A DNA stretch of 64,000 nucleotides, taken from the NCBI RefSeq assembly GCF_002865985.1, contig NZ_LNDD01000003.1, positions 372,001 through 436,000 of the forward strand, read 5' to 3'. This DNA is from Thermotoga sp. SG1 (GTDB taxonomy: Bacteria; Thermotogota; Thermotogae; Thermotogales; Thermotogaceae). Of this stretch, positions 26,655 through 34,533 are shown in pieces. Position 1 is the first letter of the stretch. Each line of letters starts with the position of its first letter. Position numbers and translations under genes: made by a program. A model generated the notes under the pieces. It searched no databases. It was given only the letters and a program-made list of their open reading frames with translations, and was not told the DNA's origin.

Positions 26655-29021
26655 GTGCGGGTACCAGAGTCGTGGCTCAGAGAATTCATAGATCTGGACT
26701 GGGACATAGAGAAAATAGCAGAAAGGCTTACTTTCTCAGGAACGAGTGTGGAAGACATTCTGAGACCCTTCAACGTGTCCGGTGAAATCGTTACAGCCAG
26801 GATAGTTGAAACTTTCCATCATCCTGGATCTGACAAACTCCTAGTGTGCAAAGTGGATACTGGGAAGAGGGTATACACGGTTGTTACAGCCGACAAAACG
26901 GTGAAGGAAAAAGATCATGTAATACTTGCTCTCGAAGGAGCCGTGCTGAACAATGGTATCAAGATAGAACCACGCGAGTTTGGAGGAGTTATCTCAGAAG
27001 GTATGCTGTGTTCCCTCGAGGAGTTGGGTTTGGAAGAAAAATCCGACCGTGTGTATCGATTCCCTGAACCAGTAGCTCCTGGTGTGAATGTGATAAAAGA
27101 GTTTGGCTTGGACGAGAGGGTACTCGATCTTGAGATCACACCGAACAGGCCAGATTGTCTTTCCATCTTGGGGGTGGCAAGAGAACTTTCCGCTTTGAGT
27201 GGGAAACCTCTGAAGAAACCTTCTCCCAGGGTTTCGTTTGTGGATGAAGAAATTCATTTCGATGTGATCGTGGAGGATGTTGATGGTTGTCCGAGATACA
27301 CCGCCCGCATAGTGAAAGGGGTTACCGTGAAGGACTCCCCGCTTTGGTTGAAAGCAAGACTCGTTGCCTCAGGAATGAGATCACTGAACAGCGTAGTCGA
27401 TGTAACTAACTACGTGATGCTCGAACTTGGACATCCTGTTCACGCGTTCGACATGAACAGGCTCAAAAACAAGAGGATAGTCGTGAAGACCGCGAAGGGT
27501 GGAGAAAGAGTTGTTCTGCTCGACGAGAAGGAGTACGAGTTGAAAGGTGGAGAGGTTCTGATAACCGATGGGGAAAACATCCTAGCTCTCGGTGGTATCA
27601 TGGGTGGAATGGAATCCGGTGTGTATGAAGACACAAGGGATCTGGTGCTCGAAGTGGCTTACTTCGATCCAGTCAGAATAAGAAAGGCGTCCAAGGCACA
27701 TGGAATCAGTTCTGAGTCTTCTTACAGGTTCGAGCGTGGTGTCGATCCCAACGATGCAGACCTGGTATCTTTGAGACTTTCAGAGATGATCCAGAAACTC
27801 GCTGGGGGTGTTGTACTTAGAAAATTCTGGGATGTGTATCCGAAGAAGATAGAACCAAAGAGGGTGTTTCTCAGAAAAGAGAGAGTCGAAAAGATTTTGG
27901 GGACAAAGGTCGAAGAGCCTGGCAGAATACTCGAGCGTCTGGAGTTTCAGGTGAAAAGTGTGGAGGATGGGTACGAAGTCGTGGTTCCTACTTTCAGGCC
28001 GGACGTAGAAAGAGAGATAGACCTGATCGAGGAAATAGGGAGGATAAACGGCTATGAAAAGATAGAACCCAGGGTTATAAGCTTGCCCGCCGTGAACACT
28101 GGCTGGAACAGAAAGCAGCTTTTCAGGAAAGAGATTTCTCACTTCATGAAAGGAATGGGATTTGACGAGATTGTGAGTTTTTCTTTCCTGAACTCTGAAA
28201 AGATGAGAAAATGGCCTGTTGTAAAAAGAGAACCGATCCTTCTTACAAATCCCATCTCTTCGGATATGGACGCGATGCGATACACGCTCTTTCACAGCAT
28301 GATTCAGGTGCTGTCTGAGAATTTCAAGAGACAGAACAGAAATCTCAAACTCTTTGAGATCGGGAAGATCTACTACAGAGAGGGCGGTGAGTACAGAGAA
28401 GTTGAAACGTTGTCGGCCGCGGCCTGTGGACTGGAGAATCCAGACGACTACACCGACAAAAGGAAGGTATCTTTCTATACAGTGAAAGGAATTCTTGACG
28501 AGCTGTTTCAAAGATACGGCGTACGTGCCGAGTACAGAGAAGCAGAACTGACAGGGTTCTTCCCGACGAGAACCGCTCGTATCTTCTCTGAGGGAAAAGA
28601 ACTTGGGTTTCTGGGAATGGTCGATCCAAAGCTTCTTGATGAATATGACGTTAAAGAAGAAACTTACTTCTTTGAAATTGATCTGGAGACATTCATGGAG
28701 CTTGCTTCAGAGGAACCTGCTTATAGACCCACCCCGAAATTCCCTGCTGTTCGAAGAGACGTTTCCTTTTTGCTTCCAAGAGGATTCAAATCCCTCGAAA
28801 TACTGAACCTCTTCAGAAAAGTGGGTGAGTCTCTCGTGGAAGAGGTGGGAGTGTTCGACGTTTACGAAGGAAAGGGCGTCCCGGAAGGTATGGTGAGTGT
28901 TACCTTCTATGTGATATTCAGACATCCAGAAAGAACACTGACGGATGAAGAGGTGAATCAGATCTTCGAAAGAATGGTTCAGCGTGCAGAAGAGAAATTC
29001 GGCGTGAAGAGAAGATTCTAA
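26655..29021 (+). CDS. pheT: Phenylalanyl-tRNA synthetase beta subunit
   Basis: 788-residue beta subunit carrying the editing site and tRNA anticodon-binding domain. The GTG start follows GGGGGTGTGA. Domain order is the bacterial one: N-terminal region and EMAP-II-like OB fold (about residues 40-150), B3/4 editing domain (about 200-400, with SVVDVTNYVMLELGHPVHAFD), B5 (about 400-470) and the synthetase-like core, ending in a ferredoxin-fold anticodon-binding domain (from about 695, RPTPKFPAVRRDVSFL). Forms alpha2-beta2 with PheS. A bidirectional terminator separates it from the convergent tetR gene. Confidence 0.97.
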   Translation: MRVPESWLREFIDLDWDIEKIAERLTFSGTSVEDILRPFNVSGEIVTARIVETFHHPGSDKLLVCKVDTGKRVYTVVTADKTVKEKDHVILALEGAVLNNGIKIEPREFGGVISEGMLCSLEELGLEEKSDRVYRFPEPVAPGVNVIKEFGLDERVLDLEITPNRPDCLSILGVARELSALSGKPLKKPSPRVSFVDEEIHFDVIVEDVDGCPRYTARIVKGVTVKDSPLWLKARLVASGMRSLNSVVDVTNYVMLELGHPVHAFDMNRLKNKRIVVKTAKGGERVVLLDEKEYELKGGEVLITDGENILALGGIMGGMESGVYEDTRDLVLEVAYFDPVRIRKASKAHGISSESSYRFERGVDPNDADLVSLRLSEMIQKLAGGVVLRKFWDVYPKKIEPKRVFLRKERVEKILGTKVEEPGRILERLEFQVKSVEDGYEVVVPTFRPDVEREIDLIEEIGRINGYEKIEPRVISLPAVNTGWNRKQLFRKEISHFMKGMGFDEIVSFSFLNSEKMRKWPVVKREPILLTNPISSDMDAMRYTLFHSMIQVLSENFKRQNRNLKLFEIGKIYYREGGEYREVETLSAAACGLENPDDYTDKRKVSFYTVKGILDELFQRYGVRAEYREAELTGFFPTRTARIFSEGKELGFLGMVDPKLLDEYDVKEETYFFEIDLETFMELASEEPAYRPTPKFPAVRRDVSFLLPRGFKSLEILNLFRKVGESLVEEVGVFDVYEGKGVPEGMVSVTFYVIFRHPERTLTDEEVNQIFERMVQRAEEKFGVKRRF

Positions 29022-29055
29022 AAAAAGAGGGGCTATTGCCCCTCTTCTGTTTTTG
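29020..29055. terminator. Bidirectional terminator between pheT and the TetR gene
   Basis: 8-bp stem AGAGGGGC / GCCCCTCT with a TATT loop, flanked by an A-run on the left and a T-rich run on the right, so it can stop transcription from either side. The TetR stop codon lies inside the hairpin. Confidence 0.85.
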
Positions 29056-29608
29056 TGTTCAAAAGTCCTTTGAGGATCATTTCCTGTATACTCTGAAGCA
29101 ACTTCTGGTCTTTCGGAACGTCTCCCATCGAATTGACTATGAGTTCTGCGGCGGCTCGCGAGTCCAGATCCTTCGGTACGTAGTTTTGCTCTTTTCCTTC
29201 ATCTATCAACTTCTCAACCCGTTTTATGAAGTTTTCGTATCTTTCTCTCAAAACCGACCACTTTTCTTTCTCCTCGAAGCGGATCGTTGTTTTCTCCTTC
29301 TCTATTATTTCGTTCAGTACCGACTTGTTCAACACGAAGTCAACGTACGACTTCAAGAACTTTTTGATCTTGGCAAAGTAGGAGTTCGTCTCCTTTGTAA
29401 CGGTGAAGAGATGGTTTTCCAGTTCTTCTAAAGCCTCTCTCCAGACCTCTTCAAATAGTTTGTCCTTGCTCGGGAAATAGTAGTATATGAGAGCCTTTTT
29501 CACACCTGCCTCTCGTGCGATTTCCTCCATGCTGACACCGTCGTATCCATACTTTGAAAAGGCCTTCTTCGCTGCCTCCAGTATCTTTCTCCTTGTTTCA
29601 GAGCCCAA
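29033..29608 (-). CDS. TetR-family transcriptional regulator
   Basis: 191 residues. A TTG start is used because GGAGG is 8 nt upstream and the N-terminus then begins with the canonical helix-turn-helix: RRKILEAAKKAFSKYGYDGVSMEEIAREAG followed by VKKALIYYYFPSKDKLFEEV. The C-terminal helical ligand-binding domain is not specific. It is the third gene after two radical SAM genes, 15 bp past the end of the nearer one, and an operator-like inverted repeat lies in front of that gene, so autoregulation of the cluster is likely. The ligand is unknown. Confidence 0.92.
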   Translation of the reverse strand: MGSETRRKILEAAKKAFSKYGYDGVSMEEIAREAGVKKALIYYYFPSKDKLFEEVWREALEELENHLFTVTKETNSYFAKIKKFLKSYVDFVLNKSVLNEIIEKEKTTIRFEEKEKWSVLRERYENFIKRVEKLIDEGKEQNYVPKDLDSRAAAELIVNSMGDVPKDQKLLQSIQEMILKGLLNTKTEEGQ

Positions 29609-29623
29609 TTTGACCCCTCCATC

Positions 29624-31072
29624 TCAATCCCTGTAACGTTTGTCCACCGCAAGGAGCTTTTCTTTGTCTGCGTACCTTCTCATTCTCACTTCGTAGTTAT
29701 AAACACCTCTGTTTGCCGGGTATATTTCGGAGTATCCTTCCTCGTACCAGAGTTTGTCTGCGTACTTCTTCCATTCGGCAGCGAGTTTGTCGATCTCGGG
29801 TGCAAGTTCGGTGATGATTCTCTCAGAACCCTCATGTTGAGGCTTTGCGTTGAATGACTTCACCATGGCTCTGAACACCTTCGGGTTGTCTATTATTGGG
29901 CATGGTCTGAAGAGGTTGTCACTGTAGGGAATCATTCGTTTGTATGCCTCGAAGAACGGTGACCTAAGAATGTCGATGAGTTTCTTTTCACGGATGCTGT
30001 CAACGGCGAACTGCTGGAAGACGCAGGGTTCCACATATCCTTTTGCGTTTATGTGGAGATATTTGGCACCCGCCGCAAGACAACCGTTGGTGAGGAATCC
30101 ATGGTTCCAGAAATCGGCAACGAAGGCGAATCTTCCACTGAGCCTGATCTGTTCGAGTTTGTGGAACCTCTCGTATCTCTGTTTTGGCGTGGGAACGAGG
30201 TCCATGGATGGGTTCATTCCAACGGGCATGAACTGGTACACCCAGACGTAGGAGACACCTTGTTCTTTCAGGAAGTCCCAGAACTCATCTTTCATAAGGG
30301 TATCGTGGTTCATTCTGGTTGCTGTTACGGAAGCTCCAAAGATTACACCATATCTTCTCAATCTTTCCCACGCTTCGAGGATCTTTTTGAATATGCCTCT
30401 TCCTCTTCTCCAGTCTGTGTCTGTTTCGAAACCTTCCACCGAAATGGAGAGCGTCACGTTTCCAAGTTCCGATAGTTTCTTTGCTGTTTCTTCCTTTATC
30501 AACGTTCCATTCGTATAGACAAGGAAATAGCTGTCCTTGAACTCTTCAAAGATGTCCATCAGGTGCGGCCAGAAGAAGGGTTCTCCTCCTGTGATGATGA
30601 AGAAGTATATTCCGAGGTCGTTGGCCTGTCTCAAAATGTCTCTGACTTCGTCGTGGGAAAGTTCGTACTTTCTGCCATAGAGTCCTGCATAGCATCCAAC
30701 ACAGTTCAAGTTACATGCGTAGGTGGGACTCAGAACGAGGAGTTTTGGAAGGACGGTTTTGTACTCGTGCATCTTCTCCTGCCTTATGGGTTCTCCGAGT
30801 GCGAACTCGTTGATGATCAGGTTGTTTATAACCCCTTCTACACATTTTGGACTCGCTTTTTTGAAGACGTTGACCCATGACATCACCATGGGATGTCTTT
30901 CTTTGGCGAGGTCTGCAAGTTTTCGAAGGCCACTCTTCGAGGGTTCTTTCGTGAACATACTGAGGGTTCCGAATATCTTTCCTAGGGTTTCCACATCGGC
31001 GTTTCTCACAAAAGATCCGACGAGTTTTCCTGCCTGTCGATAGATCATTCCTTTGATTCCACCTACTGGCAT
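29624..31072 (-). CDS. Radical SAM protein with N-terminal helical domain and SPASM-like cysteines
   Basis: 482 residues. An N-terminal helical region (1 to about 105) of unknown role precedes a radical SAM domain whose cluster cysteines are Cys120, Cys124 and Cys127 (CNLNCVGC). The SAM-binding GGE motif is in IITGGEPFFWPHL. C-terminal cysteines in TNGCLAAGAKYLHINAKG, VEPCVF and FRPCPIID could hold one further iron-sulfur cluster, similar to but shorter than a full SPASM domain. Enzymes of this group modify peptides or proteins or act in cofactor synthesis; no substrate can be named. The ATG follows GGAGGTGATTC, almost the same leader as the upstream radical SAM gene. Confidence 0.85.
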   Translation of the reverse strand: MPVGGIKGMIYRQAGKLVGSFVRNADVETLGKIFGTLSMFTKEPSKSGLRKLADLAKERHPMVMSWVNVFKKASPKCVEGVINNLIINEFALGEPIRQEKMHEYKTVLPKLLVLSPTYACNLNCVGCYAGLYGRKYELSHDEVRDILRQANDLGIYFFIITGGEPFFWPHLMDIFEEFKDSYFLVYTNGTLIKEETAKKLSELGNVTLSISVEGFETDTDWRRGRGIFKKILEAWERLRRYGVIFGASVTATRMNHDTLMKDEFWDFLKEQGVSYVWVYQFMPVGMNPSMDLVPTPKQRYERFHKLEQIRLSGRFAFVADFWNHGFLTNGCLAAGAKYLHINAKGYVEPCVFQQFAVDSIREKKLIDILRSPFFEAYKRMIPYSDNLFRPCPIIDNPKVFRAMVKSFNAKPQHEGSERIITELAPEIDKLAAEWKKYADKLWYEEGYSEIYPANRGVYNYEVRMRRYADKEKLLAVDKRYRD

Positions 31073-31096
31073 TGAATCACCTCCATCTTTTTTTAC

Positions 31097-31119
31097 TTAC
31101 CGGTCGGTAAAAGATTCTA
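31097..31119 (-). promoter_or_regulatory. Candidate TetR operator and -10 in front of the 482-residue radical SAM gene
   Basis: TTACCG, 2 bp, CGGTAA (31097-31110) is a tight inverted repeat typical in form of TetR operators. On the minus strand a TAGAAT hexamer (31119-31114) lies just upstream, so transcription would start inside the repeat. No good -35 was found. Together they suggest an internal promoter within the cluster that the TetR protein could repress. Confidence 0.5.
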
Positions 31120-31152
31120 TGCCCACAAGATGAAATATACATTGCGCGTTTG

Positions 31153-32124
31153 TTACTTTATGTTGTATCTGGAGAGATTTATCGCACAGATGGCTTCATC
31201 TTTCTCGTAACCTTTCAACAGATAATACGCCTTGCATCCTCCTCCGCATTCTTTCAAAACTGGACACGCCGAACATGATTCGGGAGAGGGCAAGGGTTTG
31301 TATTCGTTCCATATTTCGGAAAACTTCTTTTCTCGCACATTTCCCATGTAGTACTCTTTGTTGTACCTGAAATGTCCGCATGGTACGACGGTTCCTTCAA
31401 CGAGTATCGAGGCATGGGTGATACCGGCGGAGCAAGGGGCACCGGATATGGATTCTTCCACGTAGAACGTCAGCCGGTCTCTGTAAGTATTTACAACTTC
31501 GAGAACGTATCTTATGGCCCTTTTCCATTCTTCAGGATTCATATCCAGTTCTTTCGCGTGGACCATTCCTCTTCCAACCGGGATGAACCTGTCCACGTAC
31601 AGAGCATTGACTCCCAGTTTCAGGGCTAGTTTTACCATGTCTTCGAACTTTCTCCAGTTCATTCTGTTTATCACGTTGAGTATCGTGACCTGAAAACCCT
31701 CGTTTATGAAATTTTTGATGCCCTCGACCGCTCTTTCGAAGTTGCCCTTTCCTCTCACATAATCGTTCGTCTCAGGATCTGGTCCCTCCAGCGATACACC
31801 AATCAGTACATATGGATTGGCTCTTTTTATTTTCTGAACCATTTCTCTGGTGGCAAGGGATCCGTTCGTGTTTATCATGAGTCTTTGACCTATCTCTCTG
31901 CCGAAGGCAAGTATGTCAAGAAGCCTTGGATGGAGAAGTGGCTCACCTCCCACAAGATCCAGGGCCCACACGTCGAGTTTCCTCAAGTCGATCATCAGTT
32001 CTTTTATCTCCTCGAAACTCAACTCGCCTGGATGAGGCTCTCCCGCTTCGCAGTAACAGTGCTTGCATCTGAAGTTGCATCTTGTTGTCAACTCGTACTC
32101 TACTATGAATGGGGGTTTTCGCAT
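31153..32124 (-). CDS. Radical SAM / SPASM-domain protein
   Basis: 323 residues with a clear two-part plan. The N-terminal radical SAM domain has Cys16, Cys20 and Cys23 (CNFRCKHC) and the GGEPLLHP motif. The C-terminal SPASM domain carries many cysteines in the spacing expected for two auxiliary clusters: GAPCSAG, VVPCGHF, then SCSACPVLKECGGGC. Families with this layout include peptide maturases (PqqE-like, sactipeptide and anSME enzymes) and heme-pathway enzymes (NirJ/Ahb). Nothing else for heme synthesis is visible here. ATG with GGAGGTGATTG. The gene is divergent from a small-protein gene and an ABC ATPase. Confidence 0.88.
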   Translation of the reverse strand: MRKPPFIVEYELTTRCNFRCKHCYCEAGEPHPGELSFEEIKELMIDLRKLDVWALDLVGGEPLLHPRLLDILAFGREIGQRLMINTNGSLATREMVQKIKRANPYVLIGVSLEGPDPETNDYVRGKGNFERAVEGIKNFINEGFQVTILNVINRMNWRKFEDMVKLALKLGVNALYVDRFIPVGRGMVHAKELDMNPEEWKRAIRYVLEVVNTYRDRLTFYVEESISGAPCSAGITHASILVEGTVVPCGHFRYNKEYYMGNVREKKFSEIWNEYKPLPSPESCSACPVLKECGGGCKAYYLLKGYEKDEAICAINLSRYNIK

Positions 32125-32183
32125 TCAATCACCTCCAGATAGATTTTAACTCCTGGGATAGATCTGAAAGGAGAGGACTCTAA

Positions 32184-32201
32184 TTGTAATGATCCTTACA
32201 A
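32184..32201 (+). promoter_or_regulatory. 18-bp palindrome between the radical SAM gene and the divergent small gene
   Basis: TTGTAA, 6 bp (TGATCC), TTACAA; 16 of 18 positions are symmetric, and outer TAATTG / CAATTA bases add further symmetry. It overlaps a possible -10 (TACAAT on the minus strand) of the SPASM gene. The 6-6-6 layout resembles redox-sensing Rex sites (TTGTGA-N6-TCACAA), but the arms differ, so the regulator is not assigned. The remaining bases of the 32125-32248 spacer show nothing else. Confidence 0.45.
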
Positions 32202-32248
32202 GTCCAATTAAAGGTTTGGGAATAAAATCTATCGTGAGGTGATGCCAC

Positions 32249-32419
32249 TTGGGAAAAAAGGTGTCCAAGAATCCCAGAGTACTCTCACAGATAGAACTCC
32301 TCAGAATGATGGCCGGTGGAGATGAGAATGCCCTCAGGGAAATAAAGAGAAGGCTGGGTTTTGATGAAAAGAAAGAAAGAGAGAACAATGAAAGACGAAA
32401 GATCTCCGATAACGTTTGA
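32249..32419 (+). CDS. Small 56-residue protein of unknown function
   Basis: A short frame starting at a TTG that follows GAGGTGAT by 5 nt. The product is highly charged and helical (MGKKVSKNPRVLSQIELLRM then MAGGDENALREIKRRLGF and a Lys/Glu/Arg-rich tail) with no cysteine, no signal peptide and no membrane segment. The segment LSQIELLRMMAGG recalls double-glycine leader peptides (LSxxELxxIxGG) but has one extra residue. It overlaps the start of the ABC ATPase gene by about 56 nt. It lies opposite two radical SAM genes. A plain small regulatory or adaptor protein is equally possible. Confidence 0.6.
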   Translation: MGKKVSKNPRVLSQIELLRMMAGGDENALREIKRRLGFDEKKERENNERRKISDNV

Positions 32420-33092
32420 TCATTTCTCTGTTTTCGCCAACGGAGAGCAAATTTTAGAAGATATCACCATTTCCTTTGTTAAAGGAATAAATGTTCTGTA
32501 TGGGTCCCGGGGTTCAGGTAAATCCACCCTTCTTCGAGCGGTTGTCAAGTTGAATGATGAAATACTGGAAGGTGTGACGGAAGGCGGAACGGTTTATCTT
32601 TTCGGACAGGATGTGAGAGAACTCGATGACACCTATGTAAGAAAGAAGGCTCTGTACCTTGATACGAGTTTCATCGACGCCATGAACCATTACAGTTTCG
32701 AAGAGTTTTTGGGGTTGAGTTTGAAGAAGAAGGTGGATCTTGAAAAAATCTCCGAAAGACTGGATGATCTGGGAATATTGAGAATGCTGACGCTGGGACG
32801 CAAAACCCCCCTTTCTGTTTTTTCACCCGCCGAAAAGATTTCCCTCCTCCTTTTCATACTGGAACAGAAGCAACCCGAGATCATACTGATGGATTGTCTG
32901 CTGGATCACCTCGACGATGAAAATCTTGAAAGAATCATCGGTACGTTCTTCAAGATGAAAAAAGATAGGACCTTCATCATTTCCACACGCATCCTCCAGA
33001 GGTTTCTCTACATTGCGGATTTGTTGGTGATGTTGAATGATGGTAGAATCAATTATACGGGAACTCCCAGAGATTTTGTTTTGAAGATGTGA
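32364..33092 (+). CDS. ABC-type ATPase with degenerate catalytic motifs
   Basis: 242 residues from the ATG at 32364; an ATG at 32388 is an alternative start. The fold and Walker A (GSRGSGKST, residues 47-55) are intact, so nucleotide binding is likely. Other motifs are altered: the Q-loop glutamine is replaced (YLDTS), the LSGGQ signature reads SVFSPAEK, the Walker B glutamate is Cys178 (ILMDCLLDHLD) and the H-loop histidine is Arg209 (IISTRI). No membrane partner lies beside it. It may be a regulatory or inactive ABC protein, or the ATPase subunit of an odd transporter; N-terminal similarity is closest to PstB-like importers. Confidence 0.8.
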   Translation: MKRKKERTMKDERSPITFDHFSVFANGEQILEDITISFVKGINVLYGSRGSGKSTLLRAVVKLNDEILEGVTEGGTVYLFGQDVRELDDTYVRKKALYLDTSFIDAMNHYSFEEFLGLSLKKKVDLEKISERLDDLGILRMLTLGRKTPLSVFSPAEKISLLLFILEQKQPEIILMDCLLDHLDDENLERIIGTFFKMKKDRTFIISTRILQRFLYIADLLVMLNDGRINYTGTPRDFVLKM

Positions 33093-33120
33093 AGAACCGT
33101 TTCACGAACGAGGTGATCCT

Positions 33121-34080
33121 ATGGTACTGACCGTCACGTTGAATCCCGCACTGGACCGGGAGATCTTCATAGACGATTTCCAGGTGAACAAATTATACAG
33201 GTTGAGAGATCTGAGCAGGTCTCAAATGACACCTGGTGGAAAAGGAATAAACGTTTCCGTAGCCCTTTCAAGGCTCGGGGTTCCTTCAGTAGCCACCGGA
33301 TTCGTGGGAGGTCACATAGGACGAATTCTTGTAGAGGAACTACGGAAGATCTCGAATCTGATCACCACGAATTTTGTTTACGTGGATGGGGAGACGAGGG
33401 AGAACATAGAGATCATAGACGAAAAGAATCAAACCATAACGGCCATAAATTTTCCTGGTCCAGAAATCGGTGAAGATGATCTGAATCATTTTTTGAGAAG
33501 GTACAGGATGACCCTCTCGAAGGTCGATTGTGTGGTCATCTCTGGGAGCATACCACTCGGAGTAAGTGAAGACGTCTGTTACGAACTGGTGAAACTTGCG
33601 CGTGAGAAGGGAATCTTTGTCTTTGTGGAACAGGCACCCAGATTGCTCGAAAGAACACTGACAGGTCCGGAGTATCCAAACGTGGTGAAACCGGACTTGA
33701 GAGGGAATCATCTGGCACTTTTCGGTATGGAGCTCAAAACCTTTGAAGACTACGTTCGGCTTGCAGAGAAGATAGCAGAAAAATCTCAGGTCGCAGTTGT
33801 CTCCTACGAGGTGAAAAACGATATAGTTGCCACAAAGGACGGTGTGTGGATCATAAAATCGAAAGGGGAGATAGATGCGTCCCATCTGCTCGGTGCGGGA
33901 GATGCTTACGTAGCCGGAATGGTTTACTATTTCGTCACCCACGGAGCGAATTTCCTGGAGATGGCAAAGTTTGGTTTTGCTTCTGCACTCGCTGCAACAA
34001 GGAGAAAAGAAAAATACATGCCGGATCTCGAGGCAATAAAAAAGGAATACGATCACTTCACCGTGGAGAGGGTGAAGTAA
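33121..34080 (+). CDS. PfkB-family sugar kinase, 1-phosphofructokinase-like
   Basis: Ribokinase-fold kinase of 319 residues. The N-terminus VTLNPALDREIFIDDF and PGGKGINVSVALSRLG motif place it in the FruK / LacC / Pfk-2 branch that phosphorylates sugar phosphates. The catalytic C-terminal signature is LLGAGDAYVAGMVYY, with the aspartate base present. No PTS or fructose genes are adjacent, so the exact substrate (fructose-1-phosphate, fructose-6-phosphate or tagatose-6-phosphate) is open. GAGGTGATCCT precedes the ATG, and the CBS gene starts immediately after its stop. Confidence 0.88.
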   Translation: MVLTVTLNPALDREIFIDDFQVNKLYRLRDLSRSQMTPGGKGINVSVALSRLGVPSVATGFVGGHIGRILVEELRKISNLITTNFVYVDGETRENIEIIDEKNQTITAINFPGPEIGEDDLNHFLRRYRMTLSKVDCVVISGSIPLGVSEDVCYELVKLAREKGIFVFVEQAPRLLERTLTGPEYPNVVKPDLRGNHLALFGMELKTFEDYVRLAEKIAEKSQVAVVSYEVKNDIVATKDGVWIIKSKGEIDASHLLGAGDAYVAGMVYYFVTHGANFLEMAKFGFASALAATRRKEKYMPDLEAIKKEYDHFTVERVK

Positions 34081-34533
34081 ATGAGAGTGAAGGATGCCGT
34101 TATTTATGATATATCAGCTGTATTCGAAGATGAAACTGTGGAAACGGTCATAAAACTTCTGTCAAGGCAGAATCTCTCTGGAATACCCGTTGTCGACCAC
34201 GACATGCGAGTTGTGGGGTTTGTCAGTGAGAGTGATCTGATAAAGGCCCTGGTTCCCAGTTATTTTTCTCTTCTCAGATCCGCTTCTTTCATCCCGGACA
34301 CCAACCAGTTGATCAGAAATATAGTCAAAATAAAGGACAAACCCATATCGAATTACATGAGCAAACCACCTGTTGTGGTGAAGGAGGACGACCCTCTCAT
34401 AGTGGCGGCGGATTATCTCATAAGACATGGTTTCAAGGCACTACCTGTGGTCGATGATAGTATGCAACTTGTCGGTATCGTCAGAAGGATAGACATTCTG
34501 AAAGTGGTTTCGGAGGGGAAGCTTGAGATATGA
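34081..34533 (+). CDS. CBS-domain pair protein
   Basis: 150 residues made almost entirely of two CBS motifs (about residues 1-58 and 90-150; motif cores SGIPVVDHDMRVVGFVSESDL and KALPVVDDSMQLVGIVRRIDI). Stand-alone CBS pairs bind adenine nucleotides and act as energy or redox sensors. Starts right after the sugar-kinase stop codon and overlaps mtaB by ATGA; it may sense AMP/ATP for the kinase (inference only). Confidence 0.92.
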   Translation: MRVKDAVIYDISAVFEDETVETVIKLLSRQNLSGIPVVDHDMRVVGFVSESDLIKALVPSYFSLLRSASFIPDTNQLIRNIVKIKDKPISNYMSKPPVVVKEDDPLIVAADYLIRHGFKALPVVDDSMQLVGIVRRIDILKVVSEGKLEI

